This document shows positions 18,064 through 26,307 of a DNA stretch of 64,000 nucleotides, in pieces. The notes beneath the pieces were generated by a model, which was not told where the DNA came from, did no database searches, and saw nothing but the letters and a program-made list of their open reading frames with translations. Every line of letters begins with the position of its first letter. Position 1 is the first letter of the stretch. Location: positions 1 through 64,000 of the forward strand of contig NZ_FONH01000005.1 in assembly GCF_900112865.1 (NCBI RefSeq), written 5' to 3'. This DNA comes from Dyella marensis. Its GTDB lineage: Bacteria > Pseudomonadota > Gammaproteobacteria > Xanthomonadales > Rhodanobacteraceae. The translations under genes and the position numbers were made by a program.

Positions 18064-19062
18064 TTAAGCCAGCGCCGCCAGGGCGTCGAGGAAGCGCCGC
18101 GGGAAGGCTTCGCGGTTGGCGTCGTACCAGGCACGGGCGTGCAAGCCCAGGCGCGTGCGCTCTTCCTCCGGCATGGCCAGGCAGCGCTCGACGGCCGCTT
18201 CCATCGCGGCCGTGTCGAAGTCGTACAGCGTCGCCAGTTCCTGCTTGCCCGCGGCATGCGCGGCGACCAGCACGCCGCGTTCGGGCGTCACCAGCTCGTT
18301 CATCGGCTCGCCGTCGACGGTGATGGTGACCTGGCCCAGGCTCAGGCTCTCGACCAGCGAATGGCCATAGCCTTCGGTCTGCGAAGGGCACAGATGGAAA
18401 GCATGCGAATTCTGCAGGCGGCGCAGCTCGTCTTCGTCCATGAAGTCGCGGATCAGCCGCACGTTGGCCGGCAGCGGCGGAATCTCCACCCGCTTGCGCC
18501 GCCACACGATGGTCAGCGTCGGCCATTCCGGATGGCGCGACCACAGCTCGATCAGCGGCAGCGTGCCCTTGTTGCCGCTGCGGCCCGGGCCATGGAAGAA
18601 ACCCGGTTGCAGCGGCACGCCACCGCGGCGGCAATCCTCGCTGGTGAAGCCGATCAGCGTGGTCGGGCATTGCAGCGCGCCGAACAGCCGCTCGCCGTGG
18701 CGTGTCTTGACGAACACGCGGTCGAAGCGCGGCAGCTCCCTGATCCACTTCTGCTCGAACCACTCGGGGTTCGGGATCAGCACATTGCGCTGCGCCTGCG
18801 CGAACAGCTCCGGCCGCACATGCTCGAGCATGATGTTGACGTCGTAGCGCGCGTTGAGCACGCCGCGCCGCCAGCCGCGCCACAGCCGGCGCAGGCGCGC
18901 ATGCAGGCGCTTGAGGCGGTTGCTCAGGCGGCCGCGATGGCCCATGTGGGTGACGGTGACGTCGTAGCCCGCGCCGCGCAGGACGCCGGCGAGCAGTTCC
19001 ATGTCGCGGGTGAGCCCGGCGCCGTTGCTGCGGACGATCAGGTTGACGCTGCGCGCATGCAT
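18064..19062 (-). CDS. Glycosyltransferase (GT-B type), tandem paralogue 2
   Basis: 332 residues from ATG 19062 (MHARSVNLIVRSNGAGLTRD). It shares with its neighbour NLIVR-NG-GL-RD at the start, YDVNIMLEHVRPELFAQAQR plus NVLIPNPEWFE, and HLCPSQTEGYGHSLVESLSL. A basic insertion (RGRLSNRLKRLHARLRRLWR) after residue 50 distinguishes it. It is 9 bp upstream of paralogue 1 and 4 bp downstream of the ArnT-like gene, so three genes form one operon. Substrates unknown. Confidence 0.82.
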   Translation of the reverse strand: MHARSVNLIVRSNGAGLTRDMELLAGVLRGAGYDVTVTHMGHRGRLSNRLKRLHARLRRLWRGWRRGVLNARYDVNIMLEHVRPELFAQAQRNVLIPNPEWFEQKWIRELPRFDRVFVKTRHGERLFGALQCPTTLIGFTSEDCRRGGVPLQPGFFHGPGRSGNKGTLPLIELWSRHPEWPTLTIVWRRKRVEIPPLPANVRLIRDFMDEDELRRLQNSHAFHLCPSQTEGYGHSLVESLSLGQVTITVDGEPMNELVTPERGVLVAAHAAGKQELATLYDFDTAAMEAAVERCLAMPEEERTRLGLHARAWYDANREAFPRRFLDALAALA

Positions 19063-19066
19063 GGCG

Positions 19067-20794
19067 TCAGTCCGCGGTGTTGGCGGGCACGCGGTCCACA
19101 TCCTCGCCCGGCGTGCAGCCCGGGATCACCGCGTCGGCCTTGAACAGCCACCACTCGCGGCGGTTGGCATGGCCCAGGCTGATCGCCTTGCTGCGGTCGA
19201 CGCATTTCTCCATCACGCCGTCGAGCGCGAACAGCCAGCGGTGCGCGGGATCCTGCGCCTGCCACTTCACCGCGGCGACGTATTGCTCGTGCCAGGGCAC
19301 GGTGAAGCCGAAGTCGGTGGCGGGGCGGTCGAGCATCAGCAGGTTCTGTTCCTTCCAGGCGACCAGGCCGAGTTCCTCGTTGGCCGGCACGCGCTCGCGC
19401 ACGTCCTGCATCAGGCCGGCGGCGGAGCTGGAATCGTTGAGCAGCGGATAGGCCCACAGGCTCCAGGCCAGCCACATCGCCGCCATGCCGCCGCACACCG
19501 CCCACACCGCGCGGGACATGCGCAGCGCGGCGATCAGGATCAACTGCACCGCGCCGATCGCCACGAACATCCACCACAGCGCATGGCCGCCATCGTCGAA
19601 GCCGCGCGCGGTGGCGAATTCGGTGGCGAACTTCGGGTGCGCGATCAGCGCCGCGGCGCCGACGCCGAGCATGGCCGCGCCCATCGTGCCGATGAAGACC
19701 AGGCCGGCGACGCGCAGCCAGCGCTTCTGCAGCAGCTCGTGCAGGAACGGGCCGGTGATCAGCGCCAGCATCGGCAGTGCCGGCATGATGTAGACGTCGC
19801 GCTTGCCCTTGGGAATGGCGAAGAACACCAGGATCAGCACGATCCAGCCCAGCGGCAGCAGGATGCGCGCGTCCTTGGCCTTCAGCCGCTGCCACCAGCG
19901 CGGCAGCGTGCCGGGATAGGTCAGCGACAGCGGCAGCCAGCTGAACAGCACGATCGGCACGTAATAGAACGGCGAGTGGTGGTGATCCCACGACTTGCTG
20001 TAACGGCCGGCGGTCTGGTGGAACAGGATGTCGTTGACGTAGCCGGCGTAGGTCGGATCGCTGCCATGCGCCTTCGCGCCCAGCAGCATCGGCACCAGCC
20101 ACAGCGCGATCGCGGCGAGCAGCGCGACCAGGCCCAGCGGCCAGCGCCACCATGCGCCCGGGCCCATGCGGGAGACGCCGTCCCAGCCGCCGCGCCAGGC
20201 GACCACGTACGGCACCAGCATGAACAGCGCGAGCACGCCGACGCCCTTGGTGATTACGCCCAGTCCCGCGCAGAAACAGCCGAACCAGAACGCGCGCCAG
20301 TTCGGGCCTTTAAGCATGTGAACGAGCAGGCCCCAGTTCGCGGCGGTGATGTAGAACATCACCAAGGGATCGATCTGCGCGCGCTTGACCTGGTAGACGA
20401 ACTGGAAACTCACCAACAGCGCCGCGGCCGCATACAGGCCGGCCTGCCGGCTCCACAGCCGCCGGCCCAGGTCGTACACCAGCAGCAGGGTGCCCAGCGC
20501 GGCCAGCAGCGAGGGCAGCAGGAAGGCGATGCGCCAGTTGCCGATCAGCTTGTAGCTGGCGGCCTCGGTCCACATCAGCATCGGCGGCTTGTCCGAATAC
20601 AGCTCGGCGCCGCGGTGCGGGAACAGCCAGTCGCCGCTTTCCACCATCTGCTTGGCGGCGAGCGTGAAGCGCGGCTCGTCCGACGGCCAGGGATCGCGCA
20701 GGCCGATGCCGGCGCCGATCACCACCACGGCGAACAGCAGCAGCAACCAGAAATAGCGGCGTTCCTGGGAAGTGGCTTGCGGGGCAACGGACAT
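19067..20794 (-). CDS. ArnT-like (GT83) membrane glycosyltransferase
   Basis: 575 residues with about 12 membrane segments. The first periplasmic loop has the canonical acidic motif: LRDPWPSDEPRFTLAAKQMV, then ESGDWLFPHRGAELYSDKPP. A second acidic loop, KRAQIDPLVMFYITAANWG, lies near residue 120. These match ArnT enzymes that move aminoarabinose or another sugar from undecaprenyl phosphate to lipid A, which can confer polymyxin resistance. No arnABCDE genes are in the window, so the donor may differ. First gene of an operon with two glycosyltransferases. Confidence 0.88.
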   Translation of the reverse strand: MSVAPQATSQERRYFWLLLLFAVVVIGAGIGLRDPWPSDEPRFTLAAKQMVESGDWLFPHRGAELYSDKPPMLMWTEAASYKLIGNWRIAFLLPSLLAALGTLLLVYDLGRRLWSRQAGLYAAAALLVSFQFVYQVKRAQIDPLVMFYITAANWGLLVHMLKGPNWRAFWFGCFCAGLGVITKGVGVLALFMLVPYVVAWRGGWDGVSRMGPGAWWRWPLGLVALLAAIALWLVPMLLGAKAHGSDPTYAGYVNDILFHQTAGRYSKSWDHHHSPFYYVPIVLFSWLPLSLTYPGTLPRWWQRLKAKDARILLPLGWIVLILVFFAIPKGKRDVYIMPALPMLALITGPFLHELLQKRWLRVAGLVFIGTMGAAMLGVGAAALIAHPKFATEFATARGFDDGGHALWWMFVAIGAVQLILIAALRMSRAVWAVCGGMAAMWLAWSLWAYPLLNDSSSAAGLMQDVRERVPANEELGLVAWKEQNLLMLDRPATDFGFTVPWHEQYVAAVKWQAQDPAHRWLFALDGVMEKCVDRSKAISLGHANRREWWLFKADAVIPGCTPGEDVDRVPANTAD

Positions 20795-20895
20795 GCGTGG
20801 ATTTCCGGCGGCGGCGCCGCGACGTAGCGATGGGTGGAACGTTTCTTTAAGCCAAACGCCTTATCCGGCGCTTAGACGGGCCGACCGGAAGGCGA

Positions 20896-22191
20896 TCAGG
20901 CCCGTTCGAGCACGGCATAGTACATGCCGTCGAGGTCCCCATCCCCGGGGAGAATCTGCCAGCCCGCGGCGGCGGCCTGCCCCGCGGGCAGGGCGATCGG
21001 GGCGACCCGTGCTTCGGGCCGGCTGGCCAGGAATTCGCCGACCACGGCTTCATTTTCCGCCCTCAGCAGCGAGCAGGTCACGTAGAGCAGCCGCCCGCCC
21101 GGCGCCAGCAGCGGCCACAGCGCCTCGAGGATGCGGCGCTGCTGTGCGGCCAGCGCGGCGATGTCGCTGTCGCGGCGGTGCAGGCGCACGTCCGGCCGGC
21201 GGCGCAGCACGCCGGTGGCCGAGCAGGGGGCGTCGATCAGGATGCGGTCGAACGGGCGGCCGTCCCACCAGGCGTCGGGCTGGCCGGCGTCGCCGATGAC
21301 CAGCTCGGCGGACAGGCCCAGGCGCTCCAGGTTCTGGCTGATGCGCCTGGCGCGGCCGGCGTCGGACTCGAGCGCGGTCAGCGCGACGTCCGCGCGTTCC
21401 AGCAGATGGCAGGCCTTGCCGCCGGGCGCGGCGCAGGCGTCGAGCACGCGCAGGCCGTCGCGAGCTTCCGCCAGGTCGGTGGCGATCTGCGCGGCGCCGT
21501 CCTGGACGGCGAAGTGGCCTTCGGCGAAACCGGGCATGCGGGTCACGTCGGTGCTGTGCGGCAGCACGATGGCGTCGGCCAGCCAGGCATGCGCATCGAC
21601 GGTGTAGCCGGCTTCGCGCAGGCGTTCGAGCAGGTTCTCGCGGGTGGTCCGGCGGCGGTTGGCGCGCAGCATCAGCGGCGGCTCGACGTTGTCGGCGGCC
21701 ATCACGGCATCGGCCTGCGCCGGCCAGTCGCTGGCGATGGCCTTGGCCAGCCAGGCGGGATGGGCATGGCGCGTCTGCGGCTTGGCGTCGAGCGCGGCCA
21801 GCAGCTCGACGCGTTCGCGCTGCCAGCGGCGCAGGATCGCGTTGACCAGCCCGGCCAGGCGCGGCCGCTCCAGGGCGCGCGCGGCCTGCACGGTGGCGGC
21901 GACGGCGGCGTAGTCGGGCAGCTCCAGGATTTCCAGCTGCACCAAGCCCAGCACCAGCAGGGCGTGCACGGCCGGTTCCTTCTGGCGCAAGGGCTTGTCG
22001 AGCAGGCGGTCCAGCGCGGCATCGAAGCGCAGCCACCAGCGCGCGCCGTCGCTGACCAGGGCGGTGAACAGGGCGCGGTCGCGCGGGTCGGCCAGGCGCG
22101 GCGCGTAGCGCTCGGTGGCGTCGCGCTGCGAGGCGCCGCGCAGCGCGACCTCGGCGAGGGCCTGGGCGGCCAGGGCGCGGGTATCGGTCAT
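20896..22191 (-). CDS. rsmB: 16S rRNA (cytosine(967)-C(5))-methyltransferase
   Basis: 431 residues. The N-terminal NusB-like helical domain (about 1-140) contains [14 protein letters not shown] and [15 protein letters not shown]. The C-terminal SAM-dependent domain shows [38 protein letters not shown] (Pro-Cys motif) and the second Cys in [14 protein letters not shown]. Both catalytic cysteines are present. It uses SAM to methylate C967 of 16S rRNA. Stop-start overlap (ATGA) with fmt upstream; the order def-fmt-rsmB is conserved. Confidence 0.96.
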   Translation of the reverse strand: MTDTRALAAQALAEVALRGASQRDATERYAPRLADPRDRALFTALVSDGARWWLRFDAALDRLLDKPLRQKEPAVHALLVLGLVQLEILELPDYAAVAATVQAARALERPRLAGLVNAILRRWQRERVELLAALDAKPQTRHAHPAWLAKAIASDWPAQADAVMAADNVEPPLMLRANRRRTTRENLLERLREAGYTVDAHAWLADAIVLPHSTDVTRMPGFAEGHFAVQDGAAQIATDLAEARDGLRVLDACAAPGGKACHLLERADVALTALESDAGRARRISQNLERLGLSAELVIGDAGQPDAWWDGRPFDRILIDAPCSATGVLRRRPDVRLHRRDSDIAALAAQQRRILEALWPLLAPGGRLLYVTCSLLRAENEAVVGEFLASRPEARVAPIALPAGQAAAAGWQILPGDGDLDGMYYAVLERA

Positions 22192-23129
22192 CGGGCGCCG
22201 CGCAGTTCGGGCCGCGCGTTGAGATAGTCGGCCGCGCCGATGCGCTTGCCGCCGGCGCGCTGCAGCGCGGTCACGCGCAGGGCGCCGCTGCCGCAGGCGA
22301 TCTCGATGCCGTCGCGGCCGGCGGACAGCACGCTGCCGGGCGAGGCGGCATGGTCGCGCGCGATGGCTTCGGCGGCCCAGATGCGCAGCGGCTCGCCGGC
22401 GATCTCGCCTTCGGCCACGGGCCAGGGATCGAAGGCGCGGACCTGGCGTTCCAGGGCGAGCGCGTCGCGCTGGAAATCCAGCTTCGCCTCGGCCTTGTCC
22501 AGCTTGTGGGCGTAAGTGACGCCCGCTTCCGGCTGCGGCGTCGGCGCCAGCGTTTCGCCGGCCACGGCGCGGCGCAGGCCGTCGGCCAGTACCTCGGCCC
22601 CGAGAGCGGAGAGGCGGTCGTGCAGGCTGCCGCCGGTGTCGGCGCGGTCGATCGGCGTGCGGCGTTCCAGCAGCACCGGGCCGGTGTCCAGGCCCGCTTC
22701 CATCTGCATCAGGTCCACGCCGCTCTCGGCGTCGCCGGCCAGGATCGCGCGCTGGATCGGCGCGGCACCGCGCCAGCGCGGCAGCAGGCTGGCGTGCACG
22801 TTCCAGCAGCCCAGGCGCGGCAGGGCCAGCACCTTGCGCGGCAGGATCAGGCCGTAGGCGACCACCACCATCAGGTCCGGCCGGTACGCGGCCAGCGTGT
22901 CGCGCGCTGCCTGGCTCTTCAGCGATTCGGGCTGCTCGACCGGAATGCCGGCGGCCAGCGCGGCCTGCTTCACCGGGCTGGGGGTGAGCTTGCGGCCGCG
23001 GCCGGCGGGGCGGTCCGGCTGCGTGTACACGGCCACGACCTCGACGCCGCTGGCGCGGCAGGCTTCGAGGCAGGGGACGGAAAATTCAGGCGTGCCCGCG
23101 AAAACGACACGCAACGGTGCGCCACTCAA
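22188..23129 (-). CDS. fmt: Methionyl-tRNA formyltransferase
   Basis: 313 residues if translation starts at TTG 23129, which overlaps the def stop as TTGA and gives [20 protein letters not shown], matching the usual N-terminus of the family. A second TTG at 23114 would shorten it by five. Motifs: the formyl-donor site ([20 protein letters not shown], the Asn/His pair plus Arg, near 110) and [15 protein letters not shown] (Asp catalytic, near 150). The C-terminal OB-like domain is complete. It formylates Met-tRNAi using 10-formyl-THF. In an operon between def and rsmB. Confidence 0.95.
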   Translation of the reverse strand: MSGAPLRVVFAGTPEFSVPCLEACRASGVEVVAVYTQPDRPAGRGRKLTPSPVKQAALAAGIPVEQPESLKSQAARDTLAAYRPDLMVVVAYGLILPRKVLALPRLGCWNVHASLLPRWRGAAPIQRAILAGDAESGVDLMQMEAGLDTGPVLLERRTPIDRADTGGSLHDRLSALGAEVLADGLRRAVAGETLAPTPQPEAGVTYAHKLDKAEAKLDFQRDALALERQVRAFDPWPVAEGEIAGEPLRIWAAEAIARDHAASPGSVLSAGRDGIEIACGSGALRVTALQRAGGKRIGAADYLNARPELRGAR

Positions 23130-23635
23130 GCGCTGGCCGCCTGCTTGCGCTGCTTGTCCATGCGCTTGAGCAGCATCGAGCGCTTCAGCGGCGACAGGTA
23201 GTCGACGAACACCTTGCCGGCCAGGTGGTCCATCTCGTGCTGCACGCACACGGCCAGGGGGCCTTCGAAATCTTTCACGATCTCGTTGCCGTCCACGTCC
23301 TGCGCCTTGACCTTGATCTTCAGCGCGCGGGTCACGTCGGCATAGATGCCGGGGAAGGACAGGCAGCCCTCCTGGTACACCTGGGCGCCGTCCTTCTCCA
23401 GGATCTCGGCGTTGATCAGCACCAGCGGCTCGTTGCGCTCGTCGCTCATGTCCGCCACCAGCACGCGCTGGTGCACGTTGACCTGGGTGGCGGCCAGGCC
23501 GACGCCGTTGGCGGCGTACATGGTTTCGAACATGTCGGCGACGAACTGCTTAAGCTCGGCGTCGAACACGCGCACCGGTTCGGCCTTAGTGCGCAGGCGG
23601 GGGTCGGGGAACTCGATAATGGTCAGGGTCGACAT
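23126..23635 (-). CDS. def: Peptide deformylase
   Basis: 169 residues from ATG 23635 ([20 protein letters not shown]). The three metal-site motifs are complete: GVGLAATQ (about 46-53), EGCLSFP (about 90-96, Cys ligand) and QHEMDHL (about 133-139, two His ligands and the catalytic Glu). It removes the N-formyl group from nascent proteins. First gene of def-fmt-rsmB, divergent from the LysM gene across 189 bp that must hold both promoters. Confidence 0.97.
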   Translation of the reverse strand: MSTLTIIEFPDPRLRTKAEPVRVFDAELKQFVADMFETMYAANGVGLAATQVNVHQRVLVADMSDERNEPLVLINAEILEKDGAQVYQEGCLSFPGIYADVTRALKIKVKAQDVDGNEIVKDFEGPLAVCVQHEMDHLAGKVFVDYLSPLKRSMLLKRMDKQRKQAASA

Positions 23636-23824
23636 GCAAATCACCTCGGCGCCGAAAATGCGGGCGAATTGGTGAAAAGCCAGCCCCGGCGCGATCTAGA
23701 ATGAACCTCATTGTACGTCGGCAACCCCGTGTCTGGCAGACGATTCTGCCAACTGGCTCTGGTTGCGGACGCTGAACCTTCGGTTACACTCCGCCGAGCA
23801 TCGGGGGATGGGGGATTCCCGTTT

Positions 23825-24949
23825 ATGATTAGAAAGTCCATCGGGCTGCTGGCCGGCATGCTGGTCACGGTCGCCGTGTACGCCGCCGGCGCTCAATTGC
23901 GTTCGGACCATCCCGATTCGTACACCGTGCGCAAGGGCGACACGCTCTGGGGTATTTCCGCACGTTTCCTGTCCAAGCCCTGGCTCTGGCCGGAGATCTG
24001 GCAGGCGAATCCGCAGGTGCAGAACCCGCACCTGATCTATCCGGGCGACGTGCTCAACCTCTCCTTCATCAACGGTCCGCGCCTCGGCCTGCAGCCGCGC
24101 GTGCGTGCCGAGGGCGAGGCGATCCCGGCGATCCCGCTGTCGGCGCTGCGCATGTTCCTGAAGGAAACGCGCGTGCTGAACTCGGACGAGGTCAAGCAGC
24201 TGCCGTACGTGGTCGGCTTCGAGGAAGCCCGCCTGCGCGGCACCGTCGGCCAGAACATCTACGTGCGCAACCTCAAGGCCGACCCGGGCCAGCGCTGGGC
24301 CATCGTGCGCCCCAGCCACACCTTCCGCGGCTTCAACGAGGACGACCATAGCGAGCCGTACGGCCTGGTCGGCCACGAGCTGGACAACGAGGCCTCGATC
24401 GTCACCACCCCGTGGCGCGAGGAGTTCCGCAACGACCATCACTACGGCCGGGGCAAGGACCTGGGCACGGAAGTGACGGTGATCGGCACCGCCGAGACGC
24501 TGCGCACCGGCGACATCTCGACCCTGCTCCTGCTGGATTCCACCCTGGAAATCCACAAGGGCGACCGCATCCTGCCGATCGACGACAAGCCCTACGACGC
24601 GTACTACTACCCGCATGCACCCAAGGCCGTGCCGGACAATTCCCGCGTGATCGCCTTCAGCGATGCGATGGACTCGGTCGGTCAGATGCAGGTGGTGGCA
24701 CTCTCGATCGGCGCGAAGGACGGCGTGGAGAATGGCCAGACCTATTCGGTCATGCATCCGGGCGAGACCATCAACGACGACGTGGCCAGCGACAGCTGGA
24801 GGCGCGACATGGGCAAGAGCGTCACGCTGCCGGAGGAATTCGCCGGCCACGTAATGGTGTTCCGCACCTTCGACCGGGTCAGCTACGCCCTGGTGATGGA
24901 CGGCATCAAGCCGGTCTCGATGGGCGACCGCCTGACCATGCCGGAATAA
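23825..24949 (+). CDS. LysM peptidoglycan-binding protein, exported
   Basis: 374 residues from ATG 23825 (MIRKSIGLLAGMLVTVAVYA), with a signal peptide cleaved after about residue 21 (YAAGA). LysM domain: SYTVRKGDTLWGISARFLSK then PWLWPEIWQANP (about 30-75). The rest is a long family-typical region that keeps the same place beside dprA in Xanthomonadales. Probably binds the cell wall in the periplasm; no catalytic domain is seen. Ends at a strong hairpin before dprA. Confidence 0.9.
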   Translation: MIRKSIGLLAGMLVTVAVYAAGAQLRSDHPDSYTVRKGDTLWGISARFLSKPWLWPEIWQANPQVQNPHLIYPGDVLNLSFINGPRLGLQPRVRAEGEAIPAIPLSALRMFLKETRVLNSDEVKQLPYVVGFEEARLRGTVGQNIYVRNLKADPGQRWAIVRPSHTFRGFNEDDHSEPYGLVGHELDNEASIVTTPWREEFRNDHHYGRGKDLGTEVTVIGTAETLRTGDISTLLLLDSTLEIHKGDRILPIDDKPYDAYYYPHAPKAVPDNSRVIAFSDAMDSVGQMQVVALSIGAKDGVENGQTYSVMHPGETINDDVASDSWRRDMGKSVTLPEEFAGHVMVFRTFDRVSYALVMDGIKPVSMGDRLTMPE

Positions 24950-24983
24950 ACCTCCGACCGATGCCATCGGCATCGGCTGACAG

Positions 24984-25012
24984 AACGGCGCGGCATCGTC
25001 CGCGCCGTTTTT
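24984..25012 (+). terminator. Intrinsic terminator after the LysM gene
   Basis: AACGGCGCGG-catcgt-CCGCGCCGTT followed by TTTG: stable GC stem with a T-rich tail, 35 bp past the stop and just ahead of dprA. Confidence 0.8.
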
Positions 25013-25040
25013 GTTTGCGCCGCCGCATAGACTCTCGAGC

Positions 25041-26171
25041 ATGAGCGAAACCGATACATGGCGCGCCTGGCTGATGCTGCTGCGCACGCCGGGGCTGGGT
25101 TCCGGCGTCCTGCGCCAATGGCTGCTGGCCCACGACCGGCGCATCGAGACCGTGCTGGCGCACGCGCCGCGCCGTGCGGCCGCGCTGGGCGAGGAGGCCG
25201 TGGCCTGGCTGGCGCAGCCGGACGAGGCACTGCTCGCCGCCGACCTGGCCTGGCTGGCCGAGCCGGGCCACCGGCTGCTGTGCTGCACCGAGGCCGATTT
25301 CCCGCCTTTGCTGGAAGCGATCCCGAACCCGCCCGCCGCGCTGTTCGTCAGCGGCGACGCCAGCCTGCTGCTGTTCCCGCAGGTGGCCATCGTGGGCTCG
25401 CGCAGCGCCACTGCCGCCGGGCTGGCGCAGGCGCGCAGCCTGGCGCGCGAGCTGGCCATGGCGGGCTTCGTGGTGACCAGCGGGATGGCCGACGGCGTGG
25501 ACGGCGCGGCTCATCTGGGCGCGCTGGACGCCGGCCGGCCCACCGTCGCCGTGGTCGGCACCGGCCTGGACCGGGTCTACCCGCGCAAGCACCTGGCGCT
25601 GGCGCACCGGATCGCCCGCGAAGGCGTCCTGGTCAGCGAATTCCCGCTGGGCACGCCGCCGGTGGCGGGGCATTTCCCGCGGCGCAACCGCATCCTGTCC
25701 GGCCTGGCGCTGGGTACCCTGGTGGTGGAGGCGGACCTGGAATCCGGCTCGCTGATCACCGCGCGGCTGGCCGGCGAACAGGGCCGGGAGGTGTTCGCCC
25801 TGCCCGGCTCCGTTCATAATCCCCTGTCGCGCGGCTGCCACCAGCTGATCCGCGATGGCGCCCGGCTGGTGGAAACGGCGGCCGAGGTGGCCGAGGTGCT
25901 GGCCCCGCAGGCCCGCGCGCTGGGCGCGGAACTGGCGGCGCGGCTGCACGGCGAGGACGGCACGCCGGCGCCGGTCCAGCAAGGCTGGAGCGGCGACCCG
26001 GAGTACGGCCAGCTGCTGGCCGCCCTGGGCCACGCCCCGGCCACGCTGGACGAACTGGCCGGCCGTACGGGGCAGTCCGCCGCCGCCTTGTCGTCGATGC
26101 TGCTGATGCTGGAGCTGGAAGGCGTGGTCGGCAGCCTGCCGGGCAATCGCTACCAGCGTCTGCCGGGCTAG
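25041..26171 (+). CDS. dprA: DNA-processing protein DprA (Smf)
   Basis: 376 residues from ATG 25041 (MSETDTWRAWLMLLRTPGLG). An N-terminal SAM-like region is followed by the extended Rossmann fold with VAIVGSRSATAAGLAQARSL (near 125), VVTSGMADGVDGAAHLGAL, PTVAVVGTGLDRVYPRKHLA and FPRRNRILSGLALGTLVVEA. The C-terminal winged-helix domain (about 320-376) is present. DprA protects incoming single-stranded DNA and loads RecA in natural transformation. Part of the lysM-dprA-topA-tsaC block. Confidence 0.96.
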   Translation: MSETDTWRAWLMLLRTPGLGSGVLRQWLLAHDRRIETVLAHAPRRAAALGEEAVAWLAQPDEALLAADLAWLAEPGHRLLCCTEADFPPLLEAIPNPPAALFVSGDASLLLFPQVAIVGSRSATAAGLAQARSLARELAMAGFVVTSGMADGVDGAAHLGALDAGRPTVAVVGTGLDRVYPRKHLALAHRIAREGVLVSEFPLGTPPVAGHFPRRNRILSGLALGTLVVEADLESGSLITARLAGEQGREVFALPGSVHNPLSRGCHQLIRDGARLVETAAEVAEVLAPQARALGAELAARLHGEDGTPAPVQQGWSGDPEYGQLLAALGHAPATLDELAGRTGQSAAALSSMLLMLELEGVVGSLPGNRYQRLPG

Positions 26172-26307
26172 CCGACCGATGTGCTGGAACCGCTCTGTAC
26201 CTCGTTTTCACGAGAACAAGCTTGACGGCGTTGGCTTGGCATGCCTTTAACTAAATAAAGAAGGCCCGCCCATGTGGCGGGCCGTTGGCTTCTGGAAACC
26301 CCGCTGC

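Noticed and set aside
26262-26282. Hairpin before topA as a riboswitch or attenuator
   Set aside because: GGCCCGCC-catgt-GGCGGGCC is a simple stem without T-run or leader peptide; it may just end dprA transcription, and no riboswitch fold is recognisable.
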